Shown in pieces: positions 13,120-22,011 of a stretch of DNA of 40,944 nt. Position 1 is the first letter of the stretch. Each line of letters begins with the position of its first letter. The notes beneath the pieces were generated by a model. That model did not search any database and was not told the DNA's origin. It saw nothing but the letters and a program-made list of their open reading frames with translations. The translations under genes and the position numbers were made by a program. Origin of the DNA: a virus. Where the stretch lies: IMG/VR virus record IMGVR_UViG_3300043673_000025, positions 1 to 40,944 of that record; one strand, given 5' to 3'.

Positions 13120-14295
13120 TTACGGGTGCATGACAATGCAATCCACTCTTCCACCAGCCGTGCTGGAAGTCGTGCTTGCATTGAATATCGATACTTGGAA
13201 GGATGAAGTGTTGAAATCGAAGGTGTTCAACGCTATGGGTGTGCCGGTCGAGGCATTATTAGCTAAGCATCCCATCACAACATAAGACGTATCTGGCTCG
13301 GCAGTTAGAATCGGTACCAAAATATTGCATATCGCCCCTGGACCTGCCGCGCACAACGCGCCGGAGGAGATCTGCAATCCGATGCCATTCCCGAGTCTTC
13401 CCATAGTGGCGAGTAACCCTATATTCGTGAAGTTTGCGGGGATGGAATCATCTGCTATAAGCATGTTTCCCATGCTTGGAGAGTTGCGATAGAAGCCAGT
13501 GGCGTTGTTCCCTGATGGACGTCCGAAGTGAACCTGATCGCCTCCAGTCAGATCCCAGAAGAGAATGCCGCTGGACGAGGTTGGCGAAAACCCATGCGTC
13601 AGGTCGATGTTGGCATTGGCGAGACCGTTCGACGCGACCCCGCCGCCGCCTTCGACCGCCATATTCGCATCGATCTCGCATCCGTTTCCGTCTGTCGCCC
13701 TGAGATTGTTCGCCGCGAAAGCCCCGCACGTTCCTGCTATCCCGCTGGCCCCTGCCCCCTGCACAGCCGTAACCGTCGAGCTTCCGGTGAGCGAGCTCGG
13801 TGGCGATGCGGTCCCGTTGTTCTTCACCAGCCCGGTAAAGTTCACGCCACCCAGCACTCCATTGTTGTCGTACTGGACGGCGAAGTTTCCGCCCGCAGCC
13901 GAACCGCCGCCATAGGGCACGGCGACATAGTGGCTTCCATTCCAGGTGTAGGGCTGCTCCGGTACCGCGTTGCGATCGAGGATGCTGGCCTGGGCACATC
14001 CTCCGGTCACTGCGGCGATGGTATCGGACGGAGCTGCTGCAGCCGGGATGACGACGCGGGCTCCACTCGTCGTGCAGGTCTTAGTCACCGCGCTTTGAAT
14101 GCTCGGGTACCAGCCCGGAACGCTGCCGACGTAATATTCGGTATTGATCTGCTGGGCCTTGCTGGCAGGCAGAATATTACTCTGCGCTCCGCAAAAGGTG
14201 TCGGCCCATAGAAACAGGACCAGGAGCGCGACCCATCCGAACACAATCAGGAATGCTCTTGTGAGCGGCTTCATTTTCTTCTTTTCGTTCTGCAT
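13120..14295 (-). CDS. Fibre-like protein with N-terminal membrane/signal segment
   Basis: A 391-residue protein. Residues about 14-36 (FLIVFGWVALLVLFLWADTFCGAQS) are a hydrophobic segment resembling a signal peptide or anchor. The body is Gly/Asn/Ser/Thr-rich and beta-strand-rich, with 'GGNFAVQYDNNGVLGGVNFTG' and 'TGSSTVTAVQGAG' stretches like repeat modules of tail fibres and bacterial surface proteins; the C-terminus (AEPDTSYVVMGCLANNA...) has a compact beta-domain appearance. AGGAGG lies 4 nt before the ATG. With the SGNH protein downstream and another fibre-like gene upstream it belongs to the adsorption module. No named family recognised. Confidence 0.65.
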   Translation of the reverse strand: MQNEKKKMKPLTRAFLIVFGWVALLVLFLWADTFCGAQSNILPASKAQQINTEYYVGSVPGWYPSIQSAVTKTCTTSGARVVIPAAAAPSDTIAAVTGGCAQASILDRNAVPEQPYTWNGSHYVAVPYGGGSAAGGNFAVQYDNNGVLGGVNFTGLVKNNGTASPPSSLTGSSTVTAVQGAGASGIAGTCGAFAANNLRATDGNGCEIDANMAVEGGGGVASNGLANANIDLTHGFSPTSSSGILFWDLTGGDQVHFGRPSGNNATGFYRNSPSMGNMLIADDSIPANFTNIGLLATMGRLGNGIGLQISSGALCAAGPGAICNILVPILTAEPDTSYVVMGCLANNASTGTPIALNTFDFNTSSFQVSIFNASTTSSTAGGRVDCIVMHP

Positions 14296-14303
14296 CCTGC
14301 CTC

Positions 14304-15050
14304 CTAAAAAGTGGTGCTCATCTGCTGGCCGTCCAGACTTCCGTCTGTATCCGGTATGAGGAGTTGCGTATTTCTGCTGCCGTTCGTCGGGTTGATCTCG
14401 CCGCCGTTGCGCACGTTGGCTGGCCAGTTGAAGAGGAAAGGACCGCCTGCCGCCGCCTGCACGATCCGCACCGAGACCAGGGATTTGCCCTGCATATTCT
14501 GAAACACCGCGTTCACCGACTGCGTAAGCGAGATCTTGAAGCTGTTGCCCTGCGATCCGTCGAACAAAGCCGTCGCGGGGTTCACTATGACGGGCTCGTT
14601 CAACTCCATCAGGAATGTTGCGCGCAGCGCGCCCGCCACGGTCTGGGTTGTACCGCCTGGAGGGTTCTTGAGCACTGCATCGGCTGGTGGCGGCGGCAGC
14701 GGCGGGAATGGGTTGTAGATCGGCGTGTTGCTGAGGTCATAGGAGCCATCCTGGAGAAACTGGTAGGCGTTCAACTGGATGACATTGCCGGCCTCGTCGG
14801 AGAACGTCATCGTGTAGTACGTTCCCTGCGGCGTAATCACCGCGTTATTCCAGATCGTCTCCTGGATGAGGCCGCTGCCGGGCGCAATCAGGGGAATCGG
14901 CCTCGTCCTCACCAGGAGGCCGCTGCCGGCGACGCGTGGCACCTGGCTCCCATAGCCTGCGAGTTGAATCGTCATCGATGAGCCCGGATCTGCAGCGCCC
15001 AGCAGAGTGAGCATGTTTGCGATGATGGTTGCGCCTGGTGCGAGGGCCAT
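14304..15050 (-). CDS. Probable tail-fibre/baseplate-associated protein
   Basis: A 248-residue, beta-rich protein with no leader. It has a proline-rich linker (NPFPPLPPPPADAVLKNPPGG, about 113-133) separating an N-terminal domain (about 1-110) from a C-terminal domain with alternating strands (VAGALRATFLMELNEPVIVNP..., SVRIVQAAAGGPFLFNWP). Two-domain proteins of this style often join fibres to the tail. It lies between the SleB-like hydrolase and the fibre genes in the late operon. Assignment is by composition and neighbourhood only. Confidence 0.55.
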   Translation of the reverse strand: MALAPGATIIANMLTLLGAADPGSSMTIQLAGYGSQVPRVAGSGLLVRTRPIPLIAPGSGLIQETIWNNAVITPQGTYYTMTFSDEAGNVIQLNAYQFLQDGSYDLSNTPIYNPFPPLPPPPADAVLKNPPGGTTQTVAGALRATFLMELNEPVIVNPATALFDGSQGNSFKISLTQSVNAVFQNMQGKSLVSVRIVQAAAGGPFLFNWPANVRNGGEINPTNGSRNTQLLIPDTDGSLDGQQMSTTF

Positions 15051-15054
15051 AGTT

Positions 15055-15468
15055 TTATCCGAAGAAAGCAGTGGTGCCCACGGTTGCGACGCGGGGATGG
15101 TTTTGGTGATCTCTCACGATGTTGTCGCGGAGCCATAGATTGGTGAGGTTGTGCAGGTTGCAGTAGTACAGCGCGCCGTTGGTGGATCCATCCTCGGCCG
15201 AGCCGTCGTAGATGCTGTCGATGGCGCTCAGAAAATCTCTGATGTCCTGCCGTTGCAGGTCGAGGCCCGCGACCCGCGCCGGCACGTTTCCGCGTAGGTC
15301 GATCGACTTCTCCAGCACTCGCACCCAATCGCCGCCCGCCCAGCCTGCCTGCACCCGGTTGCGGATGACGAACGCGATTGACTCCATATCGACCGCATCG
15401 CCCTGCATCCAGCGCTCCTCAATGCAGAAGTCGGCCAGCTTGGCCTTGATGAACGTATCGGCATTCAT
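15055..15468 (-). CDS. SleB-like cell-wall hydrolase
   Basis: A 137-residue protein that resembles the SleB/CwlJ 'Hydrolase_2' family: ESIAFVIRNRVQAGWAGGDWVRVLEKS (about 29-55) matches the 'vaqVvlNRv.....w..tv..V' core, and DGSTNGALYYCNL (about 93-105) matches the 'D.T.GA.yf' motif. In that family a Glu near the start of the first helix is catalytic; E29 is the candidate here. In this position, next to fibre and ejection genes, it could be a virion-associated enzyme that locally opens peptidoglycan during genome entry. It is shorter than bacterial SleB domains and lacks a signal peptide. Confidence 0.65.
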   Translation of the reverse strand: MNADTFIKAKLADFCIEERWMQGDAVDMESIAFVIRNRVQAGWAGGDWVRVLEKSIDLRGNVPARVAGLDLQRQDIRDFLSAIDSIYDGSAEDGSTNGALYYCNLHNLTNLWLRDNIVRDHQNHPRVATVGTTAFFG

Positions 15469-15725
15469 GCTGGCTCGATCCTGTTCTTCGCCGTCGCAAT
15501 CATGTAGTGAAGCGTGGGGAAGCTGGCGGTGCCAAAATGCCTGAATTGAACTGCGGGGCTGCGATTGTTCCTCTTCTCCAGAATCAACACCACGACATCG
15601 CTGATCTCTCCATGCTCTCCGCGTTCGATCTCGCGCTCCAGTTGCTTGATGCTGCCGATCACGTCGTAACGGGTTCCCTGGTCGATTGCACGAATGCCAC
15701 TCCTCGGTTTCTTCTGTGCGCTCAT
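15465..15725 (-). CDS. Conserved small phage hypothetical
   Basis: An 86-residue protein: a helix (IGSIKQLEREIERGEHGEISDVVVLILEKRN) and a short strand/helix (QFRHFGTASFPTLHYMIATAKNRI). The 'L..L...IE.GE.G...dvvvv+.......fG......l...a..ri' outline matches a small family I recall from phages and prophages, of unknown function. It overlaps both neighbours by ATGA, between an ejection-type protein and the SleB-like hydrolase. Confidence 0.65.
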   Translation of the reverse strand: MSAQKKPRSGIRAIDQGTRYDVIGSIKQLEREIERGEHGEISDVVVLILEKRNNRSPAVQFRHFGTASFPTLHYMIATAKNRIEPA

Positions 15726-16414
15726 ATTTGTAGCCCCATCCTTATGCGTCGATTGATTTGTAACTGTTCGCGGTAAAACTCACTTGCCGGTCCCACGGCG
15801 GGACCGAACGCCTCTGTTGCTTCTTTTTCTGTGATGACCTCGGCAAAGATCAAGGCCAGCAGCGTCGTGCGCCAACCTCGATATTTTTCCTCCCTGGGCA
15901 CGTCGTATTCATCGAAGCGCATCACGGAGTACTCGGGCGCATACGGATACTGCAGCGTCGTCACGGTCTGCGCCTCGCCTGCAATCCTCGCGTTGATTCC
16001 GATGCGACCGACGCGGGTGAAATTGTTCAGCCACATCCGCGCGTTCTTGTGCTCCTCCACGCGCGCGTCGATGCCGACAGCCTGCAGCCGGCGCAAAAAC
16101 GTATAAGGGTGCATGATCCGCACCACGCGCATCTCTTCGTTCTCCTTGCCCATCCAGCGCTTCTGGCCGCCCCAGCGCTTGCGCCTGGTACGCGGGTCGT
16201 TGTAGTTGGTCTCATACTGTCGGAGCGCCTCTTCGATGTTCTGATTGCTGCTCCGGAGATAGCGCTCTTTCATGATGGCCATGCCCGCTACGACCTCGGG
16301 CTGGTGATAGCGCGGATCGTCCATCTCCTCATCGAAGTCTTTATCCGGCTGGGCCATCGCCTTCGCGATCTGCGACTGCGAGAGCGTGAGGCCTGTGTCT
16401 CTTTCCTGAATCAC
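15722..16414 (-). CDS. Hypothetical structural protein (GTG start)
   Basis: A 230-residue protein, charged and rich in Arg and Tyr, with a helical N-terminus (SQSQIAKAMAQPDKDFDEEMDDPRYH) and a core with many aromatic and basic residues (TRRKRWGGQKRWMG, YPYAPEYSVMRFDEYDVPREEKYRGWR). GTG 16414 overlaps the previous stop (GTGA) and has GGAGG 8 nt upstream; the longer frame to 16606 lies over the neighbour and is a shadow. It lies between a large ejection-type protein and the SleB-like gene, suggesting a virion component. No family recognised. Confidence 0.6.
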   Translation of the reverse strand: MIQERDTGLTLSQSQIAKAMAQPDKDFDEEMDDPRYHQPEVVAGMAIMKERYLRSSNQNIEEALRQYETNYNDPRTRRKRWGGQKRWMGKENEEMRVVRIMHPYTFLRRLQAVGIDARVEEHKNARMWLNNFTRVGRIGINARIAGEAQTVTTLQYPYAPEYSVMRFDEYDVPREEKYRGWRTTLLALIFAEVITEKEATEAFGPAVGPASEFYREQLQINRRIRMGLQI

Positions 16415-18768
16415 TGCGCGGCCTCCGTGTGGTGGTCTTGGTTCTGTTGGATCGCCGCCGCAACAAGCGGCGCGAAGATCTTCGGGTTGACGTTGTGGCG
16501 TACCGCGCGATCGAGCATCATGCCGACACGCGGATTGATCGCGGCCTGGCGCATGACAAAGCGGGTCGCATCCTCTGCGCCCGCTCCGATAGCAGCTCCA
16601 GCCCACGGATGCCCCACGATGGCTCCCAGCATTCCTCCAGCCACCGCGCCCTTCGAGGTTCGCTGCAGGATATGCAGCCCAATGGCCCGCGCTGCGGACG
16701 TGGTCTTTACGGCGGTTTCCGGCGTCTTCAGCAGGTTCGAGACGCGGTACAGGTTCTCTAGGCCGTCCTTGCCGATCACGCGCTCGATGTCGGCCTGGGG
16801 AGTTTTCTGCAGCAACCGATTCAAACGGCTCTCCAGGGTATTACCGCGAAGGATGCGGTTCGTACCCAGGCTGTCGCTGATGCCCTTGGGCGCGCCTTTG
16901 AAGCTGCCCTCCACTGTTGCATGCAGGTTGTCGAGCACCTTCGAGTCTCGCCATGCTGAGTTGGCGCTCGTGAGCTCCGCGCGGTTGACCTTGCCGCCGT
17001 ACCTGGTAAACAACTCCTGGATTCCGTCATCGGCGGCTTGCTTCGCCTCCAGCGCCTTGTCATAGGCGTCGATGCTGCCAGGCTGAAACATGACCTTGCT
17101 TGCGGCCTTGGCCTGGTTGCGGAGCGCGGTGAACTGTCCACCCGATACGTCATCGAGCTTTTGATAGATCGGCTTCACCGAGGCCTGGATCTGGTCGGCG
17201 GCTTCTCCGAAGTTCGTCACATGCCCGATTGCCTGGTCGATGTTGACGGGCTCGAAGTTCGGCATCCCGTTCGGGGAGACGGTGCGCGAAGCGTGATACA
17301 TGCCAAGCTGCTCCTGCAGGGACTTGTGTGCAGCGTTCACGCGCTCTTGCTGCTCTGGGGTCATATCGCGGAATGTAGCGCTATCCTTGAGGTCCTGCAG
17401 GCGCGTGAGCGTCCCCTGGGCGAGCTGCGGATCTGTGGTGACGATCGTGCCGCCTCCGGTGGCGTTGTCGGTCCTGGGCGTCTGTCCTGGTGCCGATTCA
17501 TTGTTGTACTGCCGAACCTCCCACGTCGGCTCCTTGTGCGAGACGGTTGCAGTCTCGGGCGGCGTCGCGGCCTCGGGATTGTCGGGTATCCCAAAGGGCT
17601 GCAGGCCGTGGTAGTTGCCCGCGTCGAACTTCGCCGAAGGCTTCATGTTGCCCGATCCCTTGCCCTCCACCACGCGCGATCCGGTCTGTCGATAGCGTGT
17701 CGACGGATCTTGCAGGAGATCTCCAGTCGGCTCCTCGGTCGGCGGCGGCTGCGCGATGTGGAACTCGAACGGCGTAGCTTCCGGTGCTTCGAGCAACCTT
17801 GCAGGGTCGGTGATTGCGGTCGGCTTCACCCGCACGGCGTTAACCTTTTCGAGTGCATCCTTGGTCGCCTTCTGGGCAATGTTGGTGACGGCGCGCTGAG
17901 TTCCCTGCTGTTGGGCCTCTGCCGTTGCCGGCGCATCGCTGATAGTCGCCGCCTTCGATGCGACCTTGGGCGCTCCGGGCTTCTGCGAGGCCAGCTCCGG
18001 GATCGCCTCGCCCGCTATCTCTGTCGTGCTAGGCCGGATCTTCTCAAGTAAACTGCGCATCCCACTTCCCAGAGCTGGGAATGCAAGATCTGCAGCTCCT
18101 CCCACAACTCCGGTGAGTATTCCGCTGGTTGCGGAATCTCCCGCGCTGGCTCCGTGGGCGGCGGCTTGCCCTGCCCCGACTCCCATCTGACGGATGCCCA
18201 CATTGAGCGCCTCCATCAGCCTTGGACTCTTCGATATCTTCGACAGAAACGGCGCTATCTTGGCCAGCTTTTCGGCATAGCCGAGGCCTTTCAATGCCTC
18301 ATCTCCACCCATGAACTCCGCAATGTTTTCGAGCGCATATCCCGTCTTCCCGGCGATGGTATCGACGGGTGCGTCGGCGTTCTGCTGGGTCTCCTTCATG
18401 GTGTCGCCGAACTTCGTATGGTTGTCCAGGAACGTGCCCACTCCGGGCACAGCATGAATTGCTTTCATGGCCGTCAGACCCGTCTCATTGACGCCCTTTT
18501 TGACACCCGCAATAGCCTCTTGCGTCTGCCCCAGGAGGGTATCGTCATCGGGTGGCGCGGAGGTCACAGCCTTACCGTCGAACAGCTTCCCGCCTGCCTT
18601 CAGGGCGGCGTCCTGCTGGTCTGAAGGTATCCACCTGGGGGTGTTCGTCGGGTCGATAATCTTCACTGCCGTTTTGCCTCCAGCCTGCAGCGCGGCAGTG
18701 GCCTGGTCGGCTGGAATCTGCCGTACCTGGCCAGTGGGATCGAACATGGGAACGGTCGAAGTTGCCAT
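16411..18768 (-). CDS. Large probable ejection/internal virion protein
   Basis: A 785-residue protein. The N-terminus has a tandem repeat of 29 residues: DPTGQVRQIPADQ..AALQAGGK (10-32) and DPTNTPRWIPSDQ..AALKAGGK (39-61). Such 'P.G....IP..Q...A...G' units start many phage structural proteins. Later come Ala/Gly-rich helical regions, a disordered Pro/Thr-rich middle (about 330-430), a long helical stretch (about 440-690) and a C-terminal glycine-zipper-like segment (SKGAVAGGMLGAIVGHPWAGAAIGAGAED, about 715-745) that could insert into membranes. This is the profile of proteins injected with the DNA. The start overlaps the previous stop (TAATG). No transglycosylase motif seen. Confidence 0.65.
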   Translation of the reverse strand: MATSTVPMFDPTGQVRQIPADQATAALQAGGKTAVKIIDPTNTPRWIPSDQQDAALKAGGKLFDGKAVTSAPPDDDTLLGQTQEAIAGVKKGVNETGLTAMKAIHAVPGVGTFLDNHTKFGDTMKETQQNADAPVDTIAGKTGYALENIAEFMGGDEALKGLGYAEKLAKIAPFLSKISKSPRLMEALNVGIRQMGVGAGQAAAHGASAGDSATSGILTGVVGGAADLAFPALGSGMRSLLEKIRPSTTEIAGEAIPELASQKPGAPKVASKAATISDAPATAEAQQQGTQRAVTNIAQKATKDALEKVNAVRVKPTAITDPARLLEAPEATPFEFHIAQPPPTEEPTGDLLQDPSTRYRQTGSRVVEGKGSGNMKPSAKFDAGNYHGLQPFGIPDNPEAATPPETATVSHKEPTWEVRQYNNESAPGQTPRTDNATGGGTIVTTDPQLAQGTLTRLQDLKDSATFRDMTPEQQERVNAAHKSLQEQLGMYHASRTVSPNGMPNFEPVNIDQAIGHVTNFGEAADQIQASVKPIYQKLDDVSGGQFTALRNQAKAASKVMFQPGSIDAYDKALEAKQAADDGIQELFTRYGGKVNRAELTSANSAWRDSKVLDNLHATVEGSFKGAPKGISDSLGTNRILRGNTLESRLNRLLQKTPQADIERVIGKDGLENLYRVSNLLKTPETAVKTTSAARAIGLHILQRTSKGAVAGGMLGAIVGHPWAGAAIGAGAEDATRFVMRQAAINPRVGMMLDRAVRHNVNPKIFAPLVAAAIQQNQDHHTEAAQ

Positions 18769-20639
18769 TATTGCGCCACCGGATGATCGCCCCAATTGAA
18801 GGCGGGCGCGGCTGCTGCGGGCTGTCTAGCTGCCTGCGAAGTGTTGGGTGTGGCCGTGCCTGTCGGATGGTGATAGACCATCGATTCGGGCACTCCAAAG
18901 TGAGCCAGCGAGGCCTTTCCATCCTCGTCCAGCATGTCCGGTGCGTCGGTTCCAAACGTCCGGTAATAGGTGTGGTTGAGGGCGCTCATACGGATCGAAG
19001 CGGTCGTAATGAATTGCTTCATCGCAGCCTGCGCCGCTGCCGGGCTCACGTTCTCGTCGAGCATCTTCTCGCCCTCTTCCTTGTCCTGGGCCATGAGAGC
19101 GTGATTGTTATTAAGGAAGTTTTGGAACTCGGTTTTAACTGCTGACTGCGCGATAAGGACCTGCTGAATCGCCGGGTTGCCCTCCGCGTTTTTCTTCAGC
19201 CAATTGAGCGGCTTGTTGATGAGCGGGCTGTGACTGTTGCGCAGATCGTTGATCGTCTGCGAGTAGTCGTCAGCATGGCCAAGGAAGGCATTGAACGATG
19301 TAAGCTGCTGCGATGCCTTTCCATCTGCGAAGTCCTGCCTTACTTTGAGCTTCGTTCCATAGTCCTGCATGTTGAACTTTGGATCTTGTTGCTTGGCCTG
19401 GGCAATAAGCTGCTCTCTTCGGTTGCCGCGAATACTGGCGGTTTTCGTGATGTCGATCGAACCGTCGAGCATCCCTTTGACGATGTCGGAATCACTGGCT
19501 CCATCCGGAGCTTTGAGGTTCGCGGTCTCCCGATTCGTCTTCGCGGTCTCGGCATAGGCCTTTGCCGTTTCAGCCCTATTCTTCGCGACCGTGCTCGCGT
19601 CGATCGTGTTTTGGTGCTTCTCCTTCGCGGCCTCGGTCTGCCACTTCATAATCTCCTGCGCCGCTGCCGCTTGCTGGTTGGCAAAAGCACCATTTTTGAT
19701 GGTTCCTGCTTTTACAGTTTGTTTTTGAATCGTGGGTTGCTCTCCCACCTTTGTCGCCGGAACCAGATGGAAAAAACTCTGATCTTCTGTGGTATTTGCA
19801 TCTTTCCACTGCGGAGTCACCAGCGCGTAGCGCATTCCGTCGAATTTGCCATCGCCGTCTACGTGCGAGGTCGCGATGATGTTGCCCTGGGCATTCTCCT
19901 TATAGAGATCCGGCATGTCCTTATGCATGGCGAGAACATCTTTGAAGTCTTTCGCGACACCGAGGTCCTGGCTCCCGTTGCCTCCCGCCTGGATCGACTT
20001 GACGAATTGATTCTCGCGGTCTGCATCCATCTGGTGAGCTTCGACACCCATACGCTGCAGCCGGAATGCGGCCTCTGAGGTCTGGTAGGTGAGGAGCTGG
20101 GTCTGCGCCTTCTGCAGCGTGGCCTTCTGCTGGGTGGAGAAATCCTGGTCGGCATGCTGTCTCTGTTGATCATCCTGTTTGGAGACCATCTGTTGCGAGG
20201 TTTGAAAGCCGGCACTGGCCGCGCGCTCCAACTGACCGGGGCCAGGCGAAGCTCCCAGGCCTGCGGCGGTACCGGAGACCGCGCCGGCAATGATGCGCTT
20301 CCATTGGGTCCCGGTGCCGGATGCGGTCTGGGTCACAACCATCTTCCCCGTGTTCGGGTCGCGCGCATAGCTGGTGTCCTCAGTCCCTCCCAGCGCGCCC
20401 ATGATGCCGTGAAAGATACGCTTGGCCAGCGGATCCTGTGGGAGTGTTGCCCCCATTGGCGCGGCGTTCGCATCGGGCGCGGCAGCGGGCTGGATCGTCG
20501 CAGTGGACTGCGGCGCATCCTGGGTCGCGACCTGGTCGGGTGCGGGCGCGGTTACCGTAGCACTTTGGGGCGGGGCCTGCGCGGGTGCCGTTGTCGTCGT
20601 ATCCGGGGACGTGCTGTTTGCTTGCGTCTCGTCTGCCAC
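18768..20639 (-). CDS. Large probable ejection/internal virion protein
   Basis: A 623-residue protein. The first ~70 residues are a disordered Thr/Ala/Pro/Gln tail. There follow a small Gly-rich segment (RIIAGAVSGTAAGLGASPGPG, about 114-134) and long Gln/Ala/Lys-rich helices with coiled-coil character (about 135-215, 330-400). The C-terminal third holds mixed helices. Length, composition and position upstream of a second large helical protein fit podovirus internal core/ejection proteins. Sequence families diverge quickly here, so none is named. Its stop overlaps the next start. Confidence 0.6.
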   Translation of the reverse strand: MADETQANSTSPDTTTTAPAQAPPQSATVTAPAPDQVATQDAPQSTATIQPAAAPDANAAPMGATLPQDPLAKRIFHGIMGALGGTEDTSYARDPNTGKMVVTQTASGTGTQWKRIIAGAVSGTAAGLGASPGPGQLERAASAGFQTSQQMVSKQDDQQRQHADQDFSTQQKATLQKAQTQLLTYQTSEAAFRLQRMGVEAHQMDADRENQFVKSIQAGGNGSQDLGVAKDFKDVLAMHKDMPDLYKENAQGNIIATSHVDGDGKFDGMRYALVTPQWKDANTTEDQSFFHLVPATKVGEQPTIQKQTVKAGTIKNGAFANQQAAAAQEIMKWQTEAAKEKHQNTIDASTVAKNRAETAKAYAETAKTNRETANLKAPDGASDSDIVKGMLDGSIDITKTASIRGNRREQLIAQAKQQDPKFNMQDYGTKLKVRQDFADGKASQQLTSFNAFLGHADDYSQTINDLRNSHSPLINKPLNWLKKNAEGNPAIQQVLIAQSAVKTEFQNFLNNNHALMAQDKEEGEKMLDENVSPAAAQAAMKQFITTASIRMSALNHTYYRTFGTDAPDMLDEDGKASLAHFGVPESMVYHHPTGTATPNTSQAARQPAAAAPAFNWGDHPVAQ

Positions 20640-20656
20640 GGTGAAGCTCCTTGTCT

Positions 20657-21265
20657 CTACTTGATAAGTTTTCCTGCCGCAATGCCGCCGATACCGCCTA
20701 GCGCACCCATGACAGCGGTAAAGGGAGAGCTGGCCGAGGCCGCGATCGCGTTCGCCTCATTGGCCGCGCTGCCTCCTGCACTTACTGTCGTAGAGCCATA
20801 GCCGACCGGGTTGAGGGCAGTCGCGACACCCTCTTCGCCTGCGACCGCGTTGTTATAGTTCGAGTTGCCTTCGGCATATCCGCTCTGCAGGACCTGGCTC
20901 TTGAGCGTGGAGTCTGTCTGCGCTCCGGTCTCGGCCAACTCCTCGTTCTCCTGCTCCTTGACGCCCGAGGGGATAAACGTGTCGCCGCCGCCCATCGCCG
21001 CTTGATTGTTTCCCAGCGCCTGCGAGGCTTTGGTCATGTTCTGCCCCACGTTCTCATCGACCGTCGTATTGAGGTTGTTCAACTCATCCTTCGAATACCC
21101 CATCTGGCTCGGGCCTGCAGCGATGATTTTGGAAAATCCGGCGTTGAGGCTGGCGAGGATGCCCTGCTGCTGCCCGAACACGGTCGCGTTCTCTGCCGTC
21201 ATCTGTTTCGCAAAGTCGGCTTGTTCCTGGTAGTTCTCGTCCTGCTGGCTGCTATCACCGCACAT
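20657..21265 (-). CDS. Small probable internal virion protein
   Basis: A 202-residue, Gln/Asn/Ala/Gly-rich helical protein ending in a glycine-rich hydrophobic helix (SSPFTAVMGALGGIGGIAAGKLI). The body is an amphipathic helical array with few aromatic residues (MTAENATVFGQQQGILASLNAGFSKIIAAGPSQM). This is the composition of small ejection proteins such as the T7 gp14 type, and it directly precedes two large helical proteins. GGAG lies 7 nt before the ATG. Role inferred from order and composition. Confidence 0.6.
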   Translation of the reverse strand: MCGDSSQQDENYQEQADFAKQMTAENATVFGQQQGILASLNAGFSKIIAAGPSQMGYSKDELNNLNTTVDENVGQNMTKASQALGNNQAAMGGGDTFIPSGVKEQENEELAETGAQTDSTLKSQVLQSGYAEGNSNYNNAVAGEEGVATALNPVGYGSTTVSAGGSAANEANAIAASASSPFTAVMGALGGIGGIAAGKLIK

Positions 21266-21292
21266 TTGCCGTCTCCGTCGTCATTCTCATTG

Positions 21293-21772
21293 CTATTGCT
21301 CCCGGTGCAATGGGTTATCTTGGGTCTTGTACGTCGCGAGACTGGTAATCCTATGGATAAGCTCGTCGGGCGCACTGTCGAAGGCAAGGCGTCTTTTCGC
21401 GAAAGCGATGAGCGGCGGGTTCGTCGAGCGGAAAAGGATCTCGTGAAAAGCGGCACCCTGAGCTCCGGCCCGCAACCACTGGAATCCCTCGCGCATGGCA
21501 TCCGCTGTCCGCTCCCGTTGGTGCATCGTCTCGTCGGGGCCGAACTGGATGTCGAGGCGCATCACCCGCGTCATCTTGATATAGAGAACGACATGCCCAA
21601 ACTCGTCTTCGAGCGCGAAGCATTCCATTCCCTCCCGATCGACACAGAAAAACTCAGGCTTCACCTTGTCGCGGTGGTCGGGGTCGCCCTCGATCCAGAC
21701 CGCCAGGAGATCCCGGTCGCGCTCGGTCGCGGGCCGCAAGGTGTAATTGCCGATGCGAATCGGTTTGTTCAC
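21293..21772 (-). CDS. GNAT-fold-like protein (tail/ejection assembly)
   Basis: A 159-residue protein with the strand-helix pattern of a GNAT acetyltransferase: IGNYTLRPATERDRDLLAVWI (about 6-26), a central FALEDEFGHVVLYIKMTRVMRLDIQF sheet (about 51-77) and a TNPPLIAFAKRRLAF ending (about 116-130) like the GNAT 'N..si.ly.k.GF' motif. The acetyl-CoA-binding Q/RxxGxG/A loop is not obvious, so it may be a structural relative. T7-like phages have a comparable GNAT-like protein just before the ejection genes, which fits its place here. The final codons (HREQ, stop) lie in the 15-bp near-palindrome at 21296-21310. Confidence 0.65.
   Translation of the reverse strand: MNKPIRIGNYTLRPATERDRDLLAVWIEGDPDHRDKVKPEFFCVDREGMECFALEDEFGHVVLYIKMTRVMRLDIQFGPDETMHQRERTADAMREGFQWLRAGAQGAAFHEILFRSTNPPLIAFAKRRLAFDSAPDELIHRITSLATYKTQDNPLHREQ
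21296..21310. repeat. 15-bp near-palindrome, copy 2
   Basis: Identical to the element at 139-153 (TTGCTCC-C-GGTGCAA). It lies at the very end of the GNAT-like gene, 30 nt before the next start, so it is partly coding. Role unknown. Confidence 0.5.
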
Positions 21773-22011
21773 AGTTGACCTCCAGCGGGCAGGAGCCGCG
21801 TCGTCGTGACTGCCGAGTTGCGATAGAACTGCTTTACCAGGGAGTCATAGGTCGCCGCGCTCGACGGCAAAGCAGCATGGAAGAAAGGCGACATCTGCAG
21901 GCTGGCATCGGGCGCGGGAGCGAGAGGCCCGCCCATCGCCTGCGCCTGGGGCGCGTTGGCGGGGGTGAGCTGGCTCATGTCGATACGGCTGGAATCGCGA
22001 ACGCTTGGCAT
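21769..22011 (-). CDS. Small hypothetical late protein
   Basis: An 80-residue protein, Pro/Ala/Ser-rich in the first half (LTPANAPQAQAMGGPLAPAPDASLQM) with a short helical second half (AATYDSLVKQFYRNSAVTTTRLLPAGG). Start and stop overlap its neighbours (TAATG and ATGA). It lies between the tail-tube protein and the GNAT-like protein. It could be a small structural or chaperone-like tail protein; no motif helps. Confidence 0.55.
   Translation of the reverse strand: MPSVRDSSRIDMSQLTPANAPQAQAMGGPLAPAPDASLQMSPFFHAALPSSAATYDSLVKQFYRNSAVTTTRLLPAGGQL

Noticed and set aside
19230-20801. Plus-strand ORFs opposite the ejection protein genes
   Set aside because: Hydrophobic/Arg-rich mirror frames of Gln/Ala-rich genes, with no operon context.
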